A DNA stretch of 64,000 nucleotides from Actinoplanes campanulatus (GTDB taxonomy: Bacteria; Actinomycetota; Actinomycetes; Mycobacteriales; Micromonosporaceae), in NCBI RefSeq assembly GCF_014647795.1, contig NZ_BMPW01000001.1, positions 682,001 through 746,000 on the forward strand. The letters run 5' to 3'. The position numbers and the translations under genes were made by a program. Below, one piece after another: positions 45,506-55,067 of the stretch (the first letter of the stretch is position 1; each line of letters opens with the position of its first letter). Below the pieces are notes generated by a model. That model was not told the DNA's origin. It did no database searches and saw only the letters and a list, made by a program, of their open reading frames with translations.

Positions 45506-47052
45506 GCCTTCTTCTCGGCACGGATCTTGTGGCCGACGCCGGTGAGGCAACGGCCACTCGGCAGGTCGAACTTCCAGCCGTGCAACTGGCAGGTCAGCAC
45601 GTTGCCCTCGACGATGCCGAACCGGGACAGATCGGCCTTCAGGTGGGGGCAGCGGCGCTGCACGGTCCAGTCGCCGAACTCGATGTCCTCGGCGTCGACC
45701 GCCTTCTCGTGCTCGTCGTACCAGCCCTCGGCGTACTGGAGGCGCTCCTCGGAGAGGCACTTGAAGAACGCGTAGACGAACTCGTTGTACTGACCGATCC
45801 GGGCCGCCGAGAAGCGGCAGGACAGGAACAGCGAGTTCACCCAGTCGCCCTCGTCGATGAAGATGAGGTGCTCGATCAGCTCGCGCTGGGTGCGGAAGCG
45901 GTAGCGGACCTTCTCGTCGGCGTACGCCCGGACCTGCTTGCCCGGGAAGTCGACCACGATCGACTCGACCTCGTCGCCGTCGTAGGAGACCAGGTCGAAG
46001 CGGACCGGGCCGCCCACGCCCTTGGCCATGTAGATCGACTCCTCGAGCAGCGGCTCGATCCGCTTCTTCAGCTCGCCGAGGACGTCGATCTCCGGGTGCC
46101 GCCAGGACGCCTTCTCGGCCTCGATGACGGGGCGCTTACGCTCCCGCATCTCCTCCAGGTGCGCCTTCTTGTTGGCGAAGAACTCGTTGACCGGCATCGG
46201 GTGCGTGGTGCTCTGCCTCGTGCCCCCGTCGGTCAGCTCGGTCACGCTGCCGGGCAGCTGGACGACCGCGTTGGTGCCGCCGACCTTCGCGTACTCGGAC
46301 AGGAACACCGACTGGTCGGGGAAGATGTTGCCCTCGTCGCCGTGGATGTCGTTGAACTGCCACAGCTCGTCGTCGAGGAAGCACGGCGGACCGGCGATCG
46401 GGAAGACGAAGTCCGCCTTCAGGTCGTCGATGTAACGCCAGGTGCGGTCGAACTGCCGCTCCCGCTTCTGCTTGCCGAACGCGGTCTTCGCGTTCTCCGG
46501 CAGCTCGTAGACCATCGGGTACCAGATGGCGCCGGAGAACTGCAGCATGTGCGCGTGCACGTGGCCCAGCTCGTTGAACCGCGTCAGGTCGGCGGGCCGG
46601 GCGTCGTTCTGGTTCAGCACGCGGACGCCGTCGTACTCCACCCAGAGCGACGAGTCACCGATCGGGCCGTCGGTCGGGCTGATCAGCGCCTGGATCATCA
46701 CCTTCAGGCCGCCGTCCAGCTCGTGCACCTCGTCGGACTTCGTCCGCAGGAAGCTGGTGAAGCCCAGCGCCCGCAGCTCGTCCTCGAGTTGGCTGGTCGG
46801 GTACTCCGGCAGGAGCACGGTGGCCTTCTTGCTGATGAACCTCTTCAGGTGCTCCGCGTCGAAGTGGTCCCGGTGCAGGTGGGAGACGTACAGGTAGTCG
46901 ACGTCGCCCAGGGTCTCCCAGTCCAGCTGGGAGTTGTCCGGGAACGGGAACCAGGAGGCGAAGTACGCCGGGTTCACCCACGGATCGCACAGAATGCTGC
47001 CGGCAGCGGTGTCGATCCGCATGCTCGCATGGCCGGTGCCCGTGATCCGCAC
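45502..47052 (-). CDS. Metallo-beta-lactamase fold protein fused to a C-terminal Rieske domain
   Basis: The 516-residue protein starts with an MBL hydrolase fold (about 1-280) carrying the zinc motif VSHLHRDHFD. A middle region of unknown type follows (about 280-430). A Rieske 2Fe-2S domain (about 435-510) has CPH and CQLH cluster ligands. GTG 47052 is preceded by GAGGAG at seven bases and is far better than the longer frame. The combination resembles CMP-N-acetylneuraminate hydroxylase and UlaG-like proteins, but with the Rieske domain at the other end. It may be an oxygenase or a hydrolase with electron transfer. The substrate is unknown. Confidence 0.85.
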   Translation of the reverse strand: MRITGTGHASMRIDTAAGSILCDPWVNPAYFASWFPFPDNSQLDWETLGDVDYLYVSHLHRDHFDAEHLKRFISKKATVLLPEYPTSQLEDELRALGFTSFLRTKSDEVHELDGGLKVMIQALISPTDGPIGDSSLWVEYDGVRVLNQNDARPADLTRFNELGHVHAHMLQFSGAIWYPMVYELPENAKTAFGKQKRERQFDRTWRYIDDLKADFVFPIAGPPCFLDDELWQFNDIHGDEGNIFPDQSVFLSEYAKVGGTNAVVQLPGSVTELTDGGTRQSTTHPMPVNEFFANKKAHLEEMRERKRPVIEAEKASWRHPEIDVLGELKKRIEPLLEESIYMAKGVGGPVRFDLVSYDGDEVESIVVDFPGKQVRAYADEKVRYRFRTQRELIEHLIFIDEGDWVNSLFLSCRFSAARIGQYNEFVYAFFKCLSEERLQYAEGWYDEHEKAVDAEDIEFGDWTVQRRCPHLKADLSRFGIVEGNVLTCQLHGWKFDLPSGRCLTGVGHKIRAEKKA

Positions 47053-47173
47053 TGAATCGCTCCTCTGCTTGCGGCTTTTTACCGCCTCGAAAGTACAGCC
47101 GGGTTGGTGGGTTCCGCCCGCCGACCCCGTGACAGACTGTTTCCGATTCAACATCGACTAGGAGGTCGCCACC

Positions 47174-47413
47174 GTGGCTGCGGAAGAACACCACGAGGAG
47201 GTCTACGCGCCCGACCAGCTGAAGCCCGGCAACCGCAAGCGGGCTCAGAAGGGCGCGATCATCTCGGCCGCCATCATGTTGCTCTTCTTCTGGGGCAACC
47301 AGCAGGGCAACACCGAGAAGGTCTGGCTCGCCGTGATCGCCGTGGGCCTGATCGCCATCATCATCGGCGACGCCATCCTGCGCCGCAGCGGCCTCCGGCC
47401 GAACGACCAGTAG
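47174..47413 (+). CDS. Small two-helix membrane protein (DUF2631-like)
   Basis: The 79-residue protein has a charged N-terminus with DQLKPGNRKRAQK, then two hydrophobic helices (GAIISAAIMLLFFWG and VWLAVIAVGLIAIIIGDAIL). Similar small proteins occur near dxr and rlmN in other actinobacteria, which suggests the DUF2631 family. The start is GTG after an AGGAGG site 9 bases upstream. A perfect terminator follows. Function is unknown. Confidence 0.8.
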   Translation: MAAEEHHEEVYAPDQLKPGNRKRAQKGAIISAAIMLLFFWGNQQGNTEKVWLAVIAVGLIAIIIGDAILRRSGLRPNDQ

Positions 47414-47427
47414 CCCTCGGCTGACGA

Positions 47428-47458
47428 AGAAAGAGGGGGCCGTCGGCCCCCTCTTTCT
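47428..47458. terminator. Bidirectional terminator
   Basis: AGAAAGAGGGGGCC and GGCCCCCTCTTTCT form a perfect 14-bp stem around GTC. It lies between the small membrane protein gene and the convergent DivIVA-like gene and can serve both strands. Confidence 0.93.
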
Positions 47459-47471
47459 CGGTTTCGCTGAC

Positions 47472-48737
47472 TCAGCGGCGCCGCAGCAGGATGTCCTTCA
47501 CCTCGCGCAGCGCGGCGTCGACCTCAGCCTCGAAGTAGCCGTTCGGCACCAGACCGAACTGCAGCATGTCGAGGTCGTTCTCGTTCACCGGCATCGGGCC
47601 GCGACCGGTCATCGCCTGGAGGATGCCCTCGAACAGCCGGTCCACCTGCATCGGGTCGTAGCCGCTGCCGAACCGGCGGGGCTGGAACGTGCGGCGCAAC
47701 TGGTCCACCCGGTACAGCTCGCCACCCGGCTCACCCAGCGGCGGGCCGAGCTGCGGCTGCTGCGGGCCGTAACCCCCGCCGTACGGCGGGCCGCTCATCG
47801 GCGCGCCCGGCATCGGCGAACCGGGCATGGCCATCGGCGAACCCGGCATCGGGGCGCCCGGCATCTGGCCGTAACCGCCGCGCGGGTCCCGGTCGGGCAT
47901 CCGGATCTCGGCGGTCATGTCGGCCTTGCCGTGCCGGCCGGGCTCGAAACCGTCGTAGCCGCCCTGGTCGTAACCACCCTGGTCGTAGCCGGGCGGCGGG
48001 CCGGGCCGCTGCGGAGGCTGCTGCTGCGGGGGCTGCTGGCCGTAACCGGTGGGCTCGTCGTACCGCCCGTACGGGTCGGGGCCGGGCGGAAGCTGCTGCT
48101 GCTGCCGCTGCGGCATCTGCGGGGGCAGCATCCGGTCGTCACGCACCGGTGCGGGCAGCCGCTCGGTCGGCGGGGACGCCATCCGGGCCGCCGGGTTCAT
48201 GGCCGGGCCGGCCGGCTGCTGCGGGCCGCCGAAGCCACCCTGACCGGGCATGCCCTGCGGCTGCATGCCGCCTCCCGGCGGGTAACCCTGGCCGGGGGGC
48301 GGGAAGCCCTGCCCCTGCGGCATGCCACCGGGGCCGCCGGGGCCACGGTCGAAGCCGCCACGGTCGAAGCCCTGGCCGGGGCCGCCGGGGCCGGGGCCCA
48401 TCGACGGGGGACCGGAGGCGGAGGCGGCGGTCAGGCCGCTGCGCATGGAGTCGCGCATGGGATCCGGAGCGGGACGCCCGCCCCGCTCCTCGAACTCGGC
48501 GAGCTGCCGCTCCACCCGGTCGAGGTGCAGGTCGACCTGCCACTCGTCATAGCCGCCGAAGCGCACACGGAAGACGACGTCGTGCACCTCCTGCGCCGCC
48601 ACCGGCGGGCCGACCTGCTCCCCGGCCAGGGTCGCCTCGACCCGGTCCAGGAACGCGTCGACCTCGTCGACCTTGTAGCCACGCCGCAGCGCACGCCTTC
48701 GGAAACGCTGCCCCTGACTCGTCACAACGTCTCCCAC
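47472..48737 (-). CDS. DivIVA-domain protein with Pro/Gln/Gly-rich linker
   Basis: The 421-residue protein carries two DivIVA-type short motifs. One is at the N-terminus (FRRRALRRGYKVDEVDAFLD, residues 12-31), with a second similar helix near 60-80. The other is near the C-terminus (PRRFGSGYDPMQVDRLFEGI, about 365-385). Between them is a long low-complexity linker rich in Pro, Gly, Gln and Met. DivIVA motifs target curved membrane at poles and septa. The linker and the terminal motifs suggest a scaffold in growth or division. It is next to rlmN and convergent with the DUF2631-like gene. Confidence 0.85.
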   Translation of the reverse strand: MGDVVTSQGQRFRRRALRRGYKVDEVDAFLDRVEATLAGEQVGPPVAAQEVHDVVFRVRFGGYDEWQVDLHLDRVERQLAEFEERGGRPAPDPMRDSMRSGLTAASASGPPSMGPGPGGPGQGFDRGGFDRGPGGPGGMPQGQGFPPPGQGYPPGGGMQPQGMPGQGGFGGPQQPAGPAMNPAARMASPPTERLPAPVRDDRMLPPQMPQRQQQQLPPGPDPYGRYDEPTGYGQQPPQQQPPQRPGPPPGYDQGGYDQGGYDGFEPGRHGKADMTAEIRMPDRDPRGGYGQMPGAPMPGSPMAMPGSPMPGAPMSGPPYGGGYGPQQPQLGPPLGEPGGELYRVDQLRRTFQPRRFGSGYDPMQVDRLFEGILQAMTGRGPMPVNENDLDMLQFGLVPNGYFEAEVDAALREVKDILLRRR

Positions 48738-48762
48738 TCCGCTCGCTGGGACCTACGCCCAG

Positions 48763-49941
48763 TCACTGTGCCACCTCCGCGTCGGCTGCGGCGCCCCCTG
48801 CGCTCGCGTGCGTCAGCTCGCCCGCGGCCAATTGGCCGCATGCGCCGTCGATCTCCCGCCCCCGGGTGTCGCGAACGGTCGCCGCGACGCCGGCCTCACG
48901 AAGCCGGCGGACGAACTCGCGCTCGACCGGTTTGGGACTGGCATCCCACTTGCTGCCCGGTGTCGGGTTGAGCGGGATGAGATTCACATGGGCCAGCTTG
49001 CCGTTCAGAAGGCGGCCCAGCAGGTCGGCACGCCAGGGATGATCGTTTACGTCCCTGATCAGGGCGTATTCGATGGAAACCCGACGGCCGGTCTGCGCCG
49101 CGTAGTCGAACGCGGCATCGAGCACCTCGGCCACCTTCCAACGCTGGTTGACGGGCACAAGCTCATCGCGCAGATCATCATCGGGGGCATGCAGTGACAG
49201 CGCAAGAGTCACCGAGAGCTGTTCGGCGATCAACCGGCGCATTGCGGGCACCAAACCCACCGTGGACACGGTGATGTGCCGTTGTGACAGCCCGAGACCC
49301 TCCGGAGCGGGCGTGGTGAGGCGCCGCACCGCCTCGATGACCCGCGGATAGTTGGCCAGCGGCTCGCCCATCCCCATGAAGACCACGCGAGACAGCCGCG
49401 GCGGGGAACCGGTGACCGCACCGGACGCCGCCACACCGGCCAGGTAGACCACCTGGTCCACGATCTCCGCCACCGACAGGTTGCGGGTCAGGCCCTGCTG
49501 GCCGGTCGCGCAGAACGGGCACGCCATACCGCAGCCGGCCTGGCTCGACACACAGGCGGTCACCCGGTCGGGGTAACCCATCAGGACACTTTCCACGAGC
49601 GCGCCGTCATGCAGCTTCCACAGCGTCTTGCGCGTCGCGCCGTCGTCGCACGCCTGCTCCCGGATCGGGGTGAGCAGGGTGGGCAGCAGGTCCGCGGTGA
49701 GCCGCTCGCGGGTCGCGGCCGGCAGGTCGGTCATCTCGGAGACGTCCCGCACCAGGCGGCCGAAGTAGTGGGTGGAGAGCTGCTTGGCCCGGAACGCGGG
49801 CTCGCCCAGGCTCGCCACCGCGCTCTTGCGGCCGGCGAGATCCAGGTCGGCGAGGTGGCGCGGGGGCATGCTCGGACGGCGGCGGGTAGTAACCGCGTCT
49901 GGCTGGTCGGGGCTGATCGGGATGACCGGAAGAATCGTCAT
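48763..49941 (-). CDS. rlmN: 23S rRNA (A2503-C2)/tRNA methyltransferase, radical SAM
   Basis: The enzyme methylates C2 of A2503 in 23S rRNA and of A37 in some tRNAs. The 392-residue protein has the radical SAM cysteines in [33 protein letters not shown] and the C-terminal region with the second catalytic cysteine ([12 protein letters not shown]). A short acidic start of about 25 residues precedes the common family start [12 protein letters not shown]. It lies downstream of cdsA with a 43-base gap. Confidence 0.97.
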   Translation of the reverse strand: MTILPVIPISPDQPDAVTTRRRPSMPPRHLADLDLAGRKSAVASLGEPAFRAKQLSTHYFGRLVRDVSEMTDLPAATRERLTADLLPTLLTPIREQACDDGATRKTLWKLHDGALVESVLMGYPDRVTACVSSQAGCGMACPFCATGQQGLTRNLSVAEIVDQVVYLAGVAASGAVTGSPPRLSRVVFMGMGEPLANYPRVIEAVRRLTTPAPEGLGLSQRHITVSTVGLVPAMRRLIAEQLSVTLALSLHAPDDDLRDELVPVNQRWKVAEVLDAAFDYAAQTGRRVSIEYALIRDVNDHPWRADLLGRLLNGKLAHVNLIPLNPTPGSKWDASPKPVEREFVRRLREAGVAATVRDTRGREIDGACGQLAAGELTHASAGGAAADAEVAQ

Positions 49942-49984
49942 GGCGTATCCAGTCTCCCACGTTCGCCGAGTCTCTCGCCCATAG

Positions 49985-50938
49985 CTAGCTCGGGGCGATG
50001 ATCGCGAAGAGCAGGTACGCGGTCGGAACGGCGAACAGGATCGAGTCCAGCCGGTCCATCAGGCCGCCGTGCCCGGGCAGCAGGTTGCTCATGTCCTTCA
50101 CGCCGAGATCCCGCTTCAGCATGGACTCGGCCAGGTCGCCGAGCACCGCCACCACCGAGATGACCGCGCCGAACAGCAGGCCCCCGTAGACCGGCACGTC
50201 GAGCAGGAAGAAGAGCAGCGCGCCGCTGCCGATGGCGGCCGCCGTGACCGAACCGGCGAAGCCCTCCCACGACTTCTTCGGGCTGATCTTCGGAGCCATC
50301 GGGTGCTTGCCGAGGAACACCCCGGCGGCGTACCCACCTGTGTCCGAGAGCACCACGGCGACCAGGGTGCAGATCACCCGCAGCGGGCCGTCGTCCATCT
50401 GCACCAGCACGGCCGCGAAGCTCAGCAGGAACGGGCCGTAGACGGCGATCAGGAGGCTGGGGGTGAAGTCCCGGCGGACCGCGGCCACCCCGTCGGCGAG
50501 CCGCCACAGGACCGCGGCGCCGACCGTGGCGACCAGGCCCAAGGTCAGCGCGTCGACGCCCTCGAACCAGGCCAGGCCGATCATCACGGTGCTGCCGGCG
50601 ATCAGCGGGATCAACGGCGGACGGGCGCCGGTGGTGGCCAGCGCGCGGGCCATCTCCCAGGCACCGACCCCGGAGGCCACCACGAGGACGGCCAGCAGGG
50701 CGATCGGCTCGATCAGCAGGGACGCCAGGACGATCAGGCCCAGGCTGAGACCGACCGCGATGGCGGCGGGCAGGTTACGGCCGGCGCGGCTGCCACCCTG
50801 CGGTTTGCGGCCTTTCCCGGCACGGCGGCGGCCCTTGCCGCCGCTCCTGGCGGTCTCCGCCGGCTGCGGGTTACCGGGCTCGATCATCGATTCCGTTCCG
50901 GGGTACGCGGGCGGCGCTGCCGCTGGTTGCAAAGACAA
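49985..50938 (-). CDS. cdsA: Phosphatidate cytidylyltransferase
   Basis: The enzyme makes CDP-diacylglycerol, the precursor of cardiolipin and phosphatidylinositol lipids. The 317-residue product has a basic, Gly-rich tail of about 50 residues and then eight or so helices. It shows the CDS signature [19 protein letters not shown] followed by [13 protein letters not shown]. It sits between frr and rlmN, the conserved order in actinobacteria. Confidence 0.95.
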   Translation of the reverse strand: MSLQPAAAPPAYPGTESMIEPGNPQPAETARSGGKGRRRAGKGRKPQGGSRAGRNLPAAIAVGLSLGLIVLASLLIEPIALLAVLVVASGVGAWEMARALATTGARPPLIPLIAGSTVMIGLAWFEGVDALTLGLVATVGAAVLWRLADGVAAVRRDFTPSLLIAVYGPFLLSFAAVLVQMDDGPLRVICTLVAVVLSDTGGYAAGVFLGKHPMAPKISPKKSWEGFAGSVTAAAIGSGALLFFLLDVPVYGGLLFGAVISVVAVLGDLAESMLKRDLGVKDMSNLLPGHGGLMDRLDSILFAVPTAYLLFAIIAPS

Positions 50939-51060
50939 TGCCGACCCCTACCTCATGCTCACAGAAACCGTGCAGAGCGTACTGCAAAGGTGACGGTTGA
51001 ACAGGGTTCGAGATGGCCGGGAATTTAACCATCCGTGAACCGGGACCGGCCGAACAGGCG

Positions 51061-51099
51061 GAAGCCCGGCACACCTGACGGCGAGGCGGGCCGGGCTTC
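51061..51099 (-). terminator. Hairpin after frr
   Basis: GAAGCCCGGC pairs with GCCGGGCTTC around an 18-base loop, ten bases after the frr stop. It probably reduces read-through into cdsA. Confidence 0.7.
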
Positions 51100-51108
51100 G
51101 TCCGGTGC

Positions 51109-51666
51109 TCAGACCTCGAGCAACTCGGCTTCCTTGTGCTTGAGAAGCTCGTCGATCGCGGCGACGTAGCGGTGGGTGACGTCGTCGAGTTCCTTCTCGG
51201 CGCGACGGCCCTCGTCCTCACCGGTATCGCCGTCCTTGACCAGCTTGTCGATCTGGTCCTTGGCCTTGCGGCGGACGTTACGGATCGCGACACGGCCGTC
51301 CTCGGCCTTGCCGCGGGCCACCTTGATCATCTCTCGGCGGCGCTCCTCCGTCATCTGCGGGAGGTGGATGCGCAGCTGCGTACCCTCGTTGTTGGGGTTG
51401 ACCCCGAGATCGGAGTCACGGATCGCCCGCTCGATCGGACCCAGCTGGGACGCGTCGTAGGGCTTCACGATGACCATGCGCGGCTCCGGGACGCCGACGG
51501 ACGCCATCTGCGTCACCGGCGTGGGCGCACCGTAGTAGTCGACCAGGATCTTGGAGAACATCGCGGGAGTAGCCCGGCCGGTACGGATGGCGGCGAACTC
51601 CTCCTTGGCGTGCTCGACCGCGCTCTCCATCTTCTCCTCGGCCTCGAAGAGGGTTTCCTCGATCAC
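51109..51666 (-). CDS. frr: Ribosome recycling factor
   Basis: The factor separates post-termination ribosomes with EF-G. It has 185 residues, the standard length, with [20 protein letters not shown] at the start, [20 protein letters not shown] and the [20 protein letters not shown] region. It follows pyrH by 58 bases, the conserved rpsB-tsf-pyrH-frr order. Confidence 0.98.
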   Translation of the reverse strand: MIEETLFEAEEKMESAVEHAKEEFAAIRTGRATPAMFSKILVDYYGAPTPVTQMASVGVPEPRMVIVKPYDASQLGPIERAIRDSDLGVNPNNEGTQLRIHLPQMTEERRREMIKVARGKAEDGRVAIRNVRRKAKDQIDKLVKDGDTGEDEGRRAEKELDDVTHRYVAAIDELLKHKEAELLEV

Positions 51667-51724
51667 CGGCTCTTCTCGCCTCCTTGCTGTCTTCGGTGGT
51701 GCGGGATGTGGGGACGGAGCGCGA

Positions 51725-52486
51725 TCAGTCGGCGGTGATCAGGGTCCCGATCCGCTCGCCGGCACACGCGCGCACGATGGTGTCGTCGCCCTCGGCGCCG
51801 AAGACCAGCATCGGGAGCTTGTTCTCCTCGCAGAGGCTGAACGCGGCCTGGTCGGCCACCCGCAACCCGCGCTGGAGGACGCCCTGGAAGGTGATGGTCT
51901 CCAGTTTCCGGGCGGTGGGGTCGATCCGGGGGTCGGCGGTGTAGACCCCGTCCACGCCGTTCTTGCTCATCAGCACCATGTCCGCGTGGATCTCCAGCGC
52001 ACGCTGGGCGGTCACCGTGTCGGTGGAGAAGTACGGCATGCCGGCGCCCGCGCCGAAGATCACGACCCGGCCCTTCTCCAGGTGACGGATCGCACGGAGA
52101 GGGAGGTACGGCTCGGCGACCTGGGCCATCGTGATGGCGGTCTGCACGCGGGTCTCGATGCCCTCCTTCTCCAGGAAGTCCTGGAGGGCCAGGCAGTTCA
52201 TCACCGTGCCGAGCATGCCCATGTAGTCCGCCCGGTTGCGGTCCATGCCGCGCTTCTGCAGCTCCGCGCCACGGAAGAAGTTGCCGCCGCCGACCACCAC
52301 GGCGACCTGGATGCCGCGCCGCGTCACGGTCGCGATCTGCTTCGCCAGCGACTGGACCACGTCGGGCTCGACCCCGACCGCGCCGCCGCCGAAGACTTCG
52401 CCGGAGAGTTTGAGCACGACCCGCCGTGGCCGCATGGCCGGCGGGTTCTGGTCAACCGTGGCGGACTGCTCGGTCACCATCGTCAT
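51725..52486 (-). CDS. pyrH: Uridylate kinase
   Basis: UMP kinase phosphorylates UMP to UDP and is hexameric and allosteric. The 253-residue protein has [38 protein letters not shown] and [12 protein letters not shown] of the amino-acid-kinase fold. An N-terminal extension of about 20 residues is not part of the core. It is preceded by the terminator at 52531 and so may have its own promoter. Confidence 0.97.
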   Translation of the reverse strand: MTMVTEQSATVDQNPPAMRPRRVVLKLSGEVFGGGAVGVEPDVVQSLAKQIATVTRRGIQVAVVVGGGNFFRGAELQKRGMDRNRADYMGMLGTVMNCLALQDFLEKEGIETRVQTAITMAQVAEPYLPLRAIRHLEKGRVVIFGAGAGMPYFSTDTVTAQRALEIHADMVLMSKNGVDGVYTADPRIDPTARKLETITFQGVLQRGLRVADQAAFSLCEENKLPMLVFGAEGDDTIVRACAGERIGTLITAD

Positions 52487-52530
52487 GAGACCCGCCTTTC
52501 CTTCGCTATCTGCAGGAGACCTTATGCGAC

Positions 52531-52568
52531 CGGGAGGCCGGGCGCTGAATCGCGTACCCGACCTCCCG
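52531..52568 (-). terminator. Hairpin after tsf
   Basis: On the minus strand CGGGAGGTCGGG pairs with CCCGGCCTCCCG (one G-U pair) around a 14-base loop, about 20 bases after the tsf stop. It probably ends the rpsB-tsf message. Confidence 0.75.
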
Positions 52569-52587
52569 TGCCACAGCGTTACTCGCC

Positions 52588-53418
52588 TTACTCCTGGCCG
52601 ACCTCGTACCGGACGAAGCGGGTGACCTCGATGCCGGACTCGCTGACGACCTGCTTGACCGTCTTCTTGTTGTCGACGACCGAAGCCTGCTCGAGCAGGA
52701 CGAAGTCCTTGAAGAAGGAGTTCACCCGGCCCTCGATGATCTTGGGCAGCGCCTGCTCCGGCTTGCCCTCCTCACGAGCGGTCTGCTCGGCCACGCGGCG
52801 CTCGGTCTCGACGACCTCGGCCGGGACCTCCTCGCGGGTCAGGAACTTCGGGCGCATCGCGGCGATCTGCATTCCGACCGCGCGGGCGTCGTTGTCGGCC
52901 GCCTCGTCGCTCTTGCCGGTGTACTGCACCAGGACGCCGACCTGCGGCGGCAGGTCCTGCGCCTTGCGGTGCAGGTAGACCGCAACGGTGCCGTCGACGA
53001 TCGTGAAGCGGTTGACCACGATCTTCTCGCCGATCTTGGCGGCGTAGTCCTGGACCAGGTCGGCGACGGTCTTGCCGTCCTCGATCGTGGCGGCCAGCAG
53101 CGCGGCGGCGTCAGCGATCTTGTTGTCCTCACCGAACTTGACCAGCCGGTCGCCCAGAGCCACGAAGTCCGGGGTCTTGGCGACGAAGTCGGTCTCGCAG
53201 TTCAGCTCGAGCAGCGCGCCGCCCGAGTGGCTGACGATGCCGTTCGCGGCGGTCCGGCCGGCCCGCTTGCCGACGTCCTTCGCACCCTTGATGCGGAGGA
53301 ACTCGACAGCCTTGTCGAAGTCGCCCTCGGACTCCTCGAGCGCCTTCTTGCAGTCCATCATGCCGGCACCGGTGAGGTCGCGGAGCTTCTTGACGTCCGC
53401 GGCGGTGTAGTTAGCCAT
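52588..53418 (-). CDS. tsf: Elongation factor Ts
   Basis: EF-Ts is the guanine-nucleotide exchange factor for EF-Tu. The 276-residue product has the signature [24 protein letters not shown] at the start, split here by length, and [12 protein letters not shown]. It lies 29 bases after rpsB in the standard rpsB-tsf pair and is closed by a hairpin. Confidence 0.98.
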   Translation of the reverse strand: MANYTAADVKKLRDLTGAGMMDCKKALEESEGDFDKAVEFLRIKGAKDVGKRAGRTAANGIVSHSGGALLELNCETDFVAKTPDFVALGDRLVKFGEDNKIADAAALLAATIEDGKTVADLVQDYAAKIGEKIVVNRFTIVDGTVAVYLHRKAQDLPPQVGVLVQYTGKSDEAADNDARAVGMQIAAMRPKFLTREEVPAEVVETERRVAEQTAREEGKPEQALPKIIEGRVNSFFKDFVLLEQASVVDNKKTVKQVVSESGIEVTRFVRYEVGQE

Positions 53419-53447
53419 GACTCTTCTCTCGATGTCAGTCGGTCGAG

Positions 53448-54359
53448 TTACTCGGCGGGGACGGCGGCGGCCGGAGCGGCCTCAGCCGGAGCAGCCTCAG
53501 CCGGAGCGGCCTCGGCCGGAGCAGCCTCAGCCGGAGCAGCGGCGGCGGCCGGCTCCTCAGCCTTCTTCTCGGCGCCCTCGTAGAGGTCCCGCTCCCACTC
53601 GGGCAGCGGCTCGCCGGCAGCGACGGTGCCCGGCTCGGGCTTCTCGGCGTTGCCACCGCGGCCACGGCCGGAGCGGGCGATCAGGCCCTCGGCGACGGCG
53701 CTGGCGACGACCTTGGTCAGCAGCTCGGCGGAGCGGATCGCGTCGTCGTTGCCCGGGATCGGGAAGTCGACCTCGTCCGGGTCACAGTTGGTGTCCAGCA
53801 CCGCGATGACCGGGATGTTGAGCTTCCGGGCCTCGTCGACCGCGATGTGCTCCTTCTTGGTGTCCACGACCCAGATCGCCGACGGCACCTTGGTCATGTC
53901 ACGCAGACCACCGAGGGTCTTGGTGAGCTTCTCCTTCTCGCGGGAGAGCTGGAGGGTCTCCTTCTTGGTGTAACCGGCGGCGGTGCCGCTCAGGTCACCC
54001 AGGGCCTCGAGCTCCTTCATCCGCTGAAGACGCTTGTACACCGTCTGGAAGTTGGTCAGCATGCCACCGAGCCAGCGGTGGTTGACATACGGCTGACCGA
54101 CCCGGGTCGCCTGCTCGGCGATGGCCTCCTGCGCCTGCTTCTTGGTGCCGACGAAGAGGATGTGGCCACCCTCGGCGACGGTGTCCCGGATGAAGCTGTA
54201 CGCCTTCTCGATGTAGTCGAGGGTCTGGCGCAGGTCGATGATGTAGATGCCGTTGCGCTCGGTGAAGATGAAGCGCTTCATCTTCGGGTTCCAGCGCCGG
54301 GTCTGGTGCCCGAAGTGGACACCGCTCTCGAGCAGCTGACGCATGGTCACGACGGCCAT
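53448..54359 (-). CDS. rpsB: 30S ribosomal protein S2
   Basis: ATG 54359 follows AGGGAG and gives 303 residues; the longer frame is not supported. Core motifs include [33 protein letters not shown] and [16 protein letters not shown]. After the core (about residue 225) comes a Glu-containing linker. A low-complexity tail follows, built of repeated AEAAP units, about 40 residues longer than in E. coli. Its leader contains a stable hairpin suited to autoregulation. Confidence 0.97.
   Translation of the reverse strand: MAVVTMRQLLESGVHFGHQTRRWNPKMKRFIFTERNGIYIIDLRQTLDYIEKAYSFIRDTVAEGGHILFVGTKKQAQEAIAEQATRVGQPYVNHRWLGGMLTNFQTVYKRLQRMKELEALGDLSGTAAGYTKKETLQLSREKEKLTKTLGGLRDMTKVPSAIWVVDTKKEHIAVDEARKLNIPVIAVLDTNCDPDEVDFPIPGNDDAIRSAELLTKVVASAVAEGLIARSGRGRGGNAEKPEPGTVAAGEPLPEWERDLYEGAEKKAEEPAAAAAPAEAAPAEAAPAEAAPAEAAPAAAVPAE
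53465..53545. repeat. 15-bp tandem repeats in the rpsB 3' end
   Basis: About five tandem 15-bp units of the form GCCTCAGCCGGAGCA encode AEAAP blocks. Units differ by one or two silent changes. Slippage here would change the tail of S2 by five residues per unit without a frameshift. Confidence 0.85.
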
Positions 54360-54378
54360 GGTTGGCACTCCCTGATCT

Positions 54379-54464
54379 TCCCTGGTTGTCACGCCCACCG
54401 GCGGTGGGCGTCCTGGCGCCCGGTCAGCGGCCACGGTCGGACCCGAAGAGATCGGGACCAGGGA
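54379..54464 (-). promoter_or_regulatory. Structured rpsB leader
   Basis: An outer pairing (TCCCTGGT with ACCAGGGA, 70 bases apart) encloses a 9-bp hairpin with a three-base loop (ACGCCCACC with GGTGGGCGT) about 32 bases before the rpsB start. S2 autorepresses rpsB-tsf in several bacteria through its leader. The remaining gap 54465-54707 holds no gene and should contain the divergent promoters of rpsB and yraN. Confidence 0.5.
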
Positions 54465-54707
54465 GGGCCGCCGCCGACGACCGTTACTCTGAGTGACTCA
54501 GACCACGGCACGTTCGGAGGGCACGCGAGGTCGACCGCGTGGGCGGTCGCCGCCGACAAGCATACGCCAAGCCCCGCGCCGGGCCGGTCCACCCTCTTGT
54601 CTTGGGTCGCTATCACGATCCGGCGGACGGCTGACGGTCATCCACAGCGCCGCGCGACCCACAGGGCGCCGAGCGGTCCGCCGCGATCGGTGCCACGGTG
54701 CCGGGTC

Positions 54708-55067
54708 ATGACGACTCAGCGACGAGCGGTCGGCGCGTACGGCGAACGACTGGCCGCCCGGCACCTCCAGGACAGCGGCCTGATCCTGCTGCAACGCAAC
54801 TGGCGCTGCGCCGACGGCGAGGTCGACCTGATCCTGCGCGACGGCGACGACCTGGTCTTCTGCGAGGTGAAGACCCGCCGCACGGCGTCCTTCGGTCCAC
54901 CGGCGGCCGCGGTGGGTGACCGCAAGGTGCGCCGGTTGCGCCGGCTGGCGGCCCGCTGGCTGACCGAGACGGGGGTACGGGGAGGAAGCGTCCGTTTCGA
55001 CGTGGTGGAGGTCATGCCGCAACCACGTGGCGCCACCCGCCTGGTGCACATCCGGGGCGCTTTCTGA
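54708..55067 (+). CDS. YraN/UPF0102 family predicted endonuclease-fold protein
   Basis: The 119-residue protein is a restriction-endonuclease-like fold member, conserved next to comM. It has GAYGERLAARHLQDSG, the acidic DGEVDLILRD and the FCEVKTRR motif (D-x(n)-E-x-K). The start ATG 54708 is 30 residues or so inside a much longer spurious frame. It overlaps comM by one base. Its activity is not established. Confidence 0.92.
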   Translation: MTTQRRAVGAYGERLAARHLQDSGLILLQRNWRCADGEVDLILRDGDDLVFCEVKTRRTASFGPPAAAVGDRKVRRLRRLAARWLTETGVRGGSVRFDVVEVMPQPRGATRLVHIRGAF

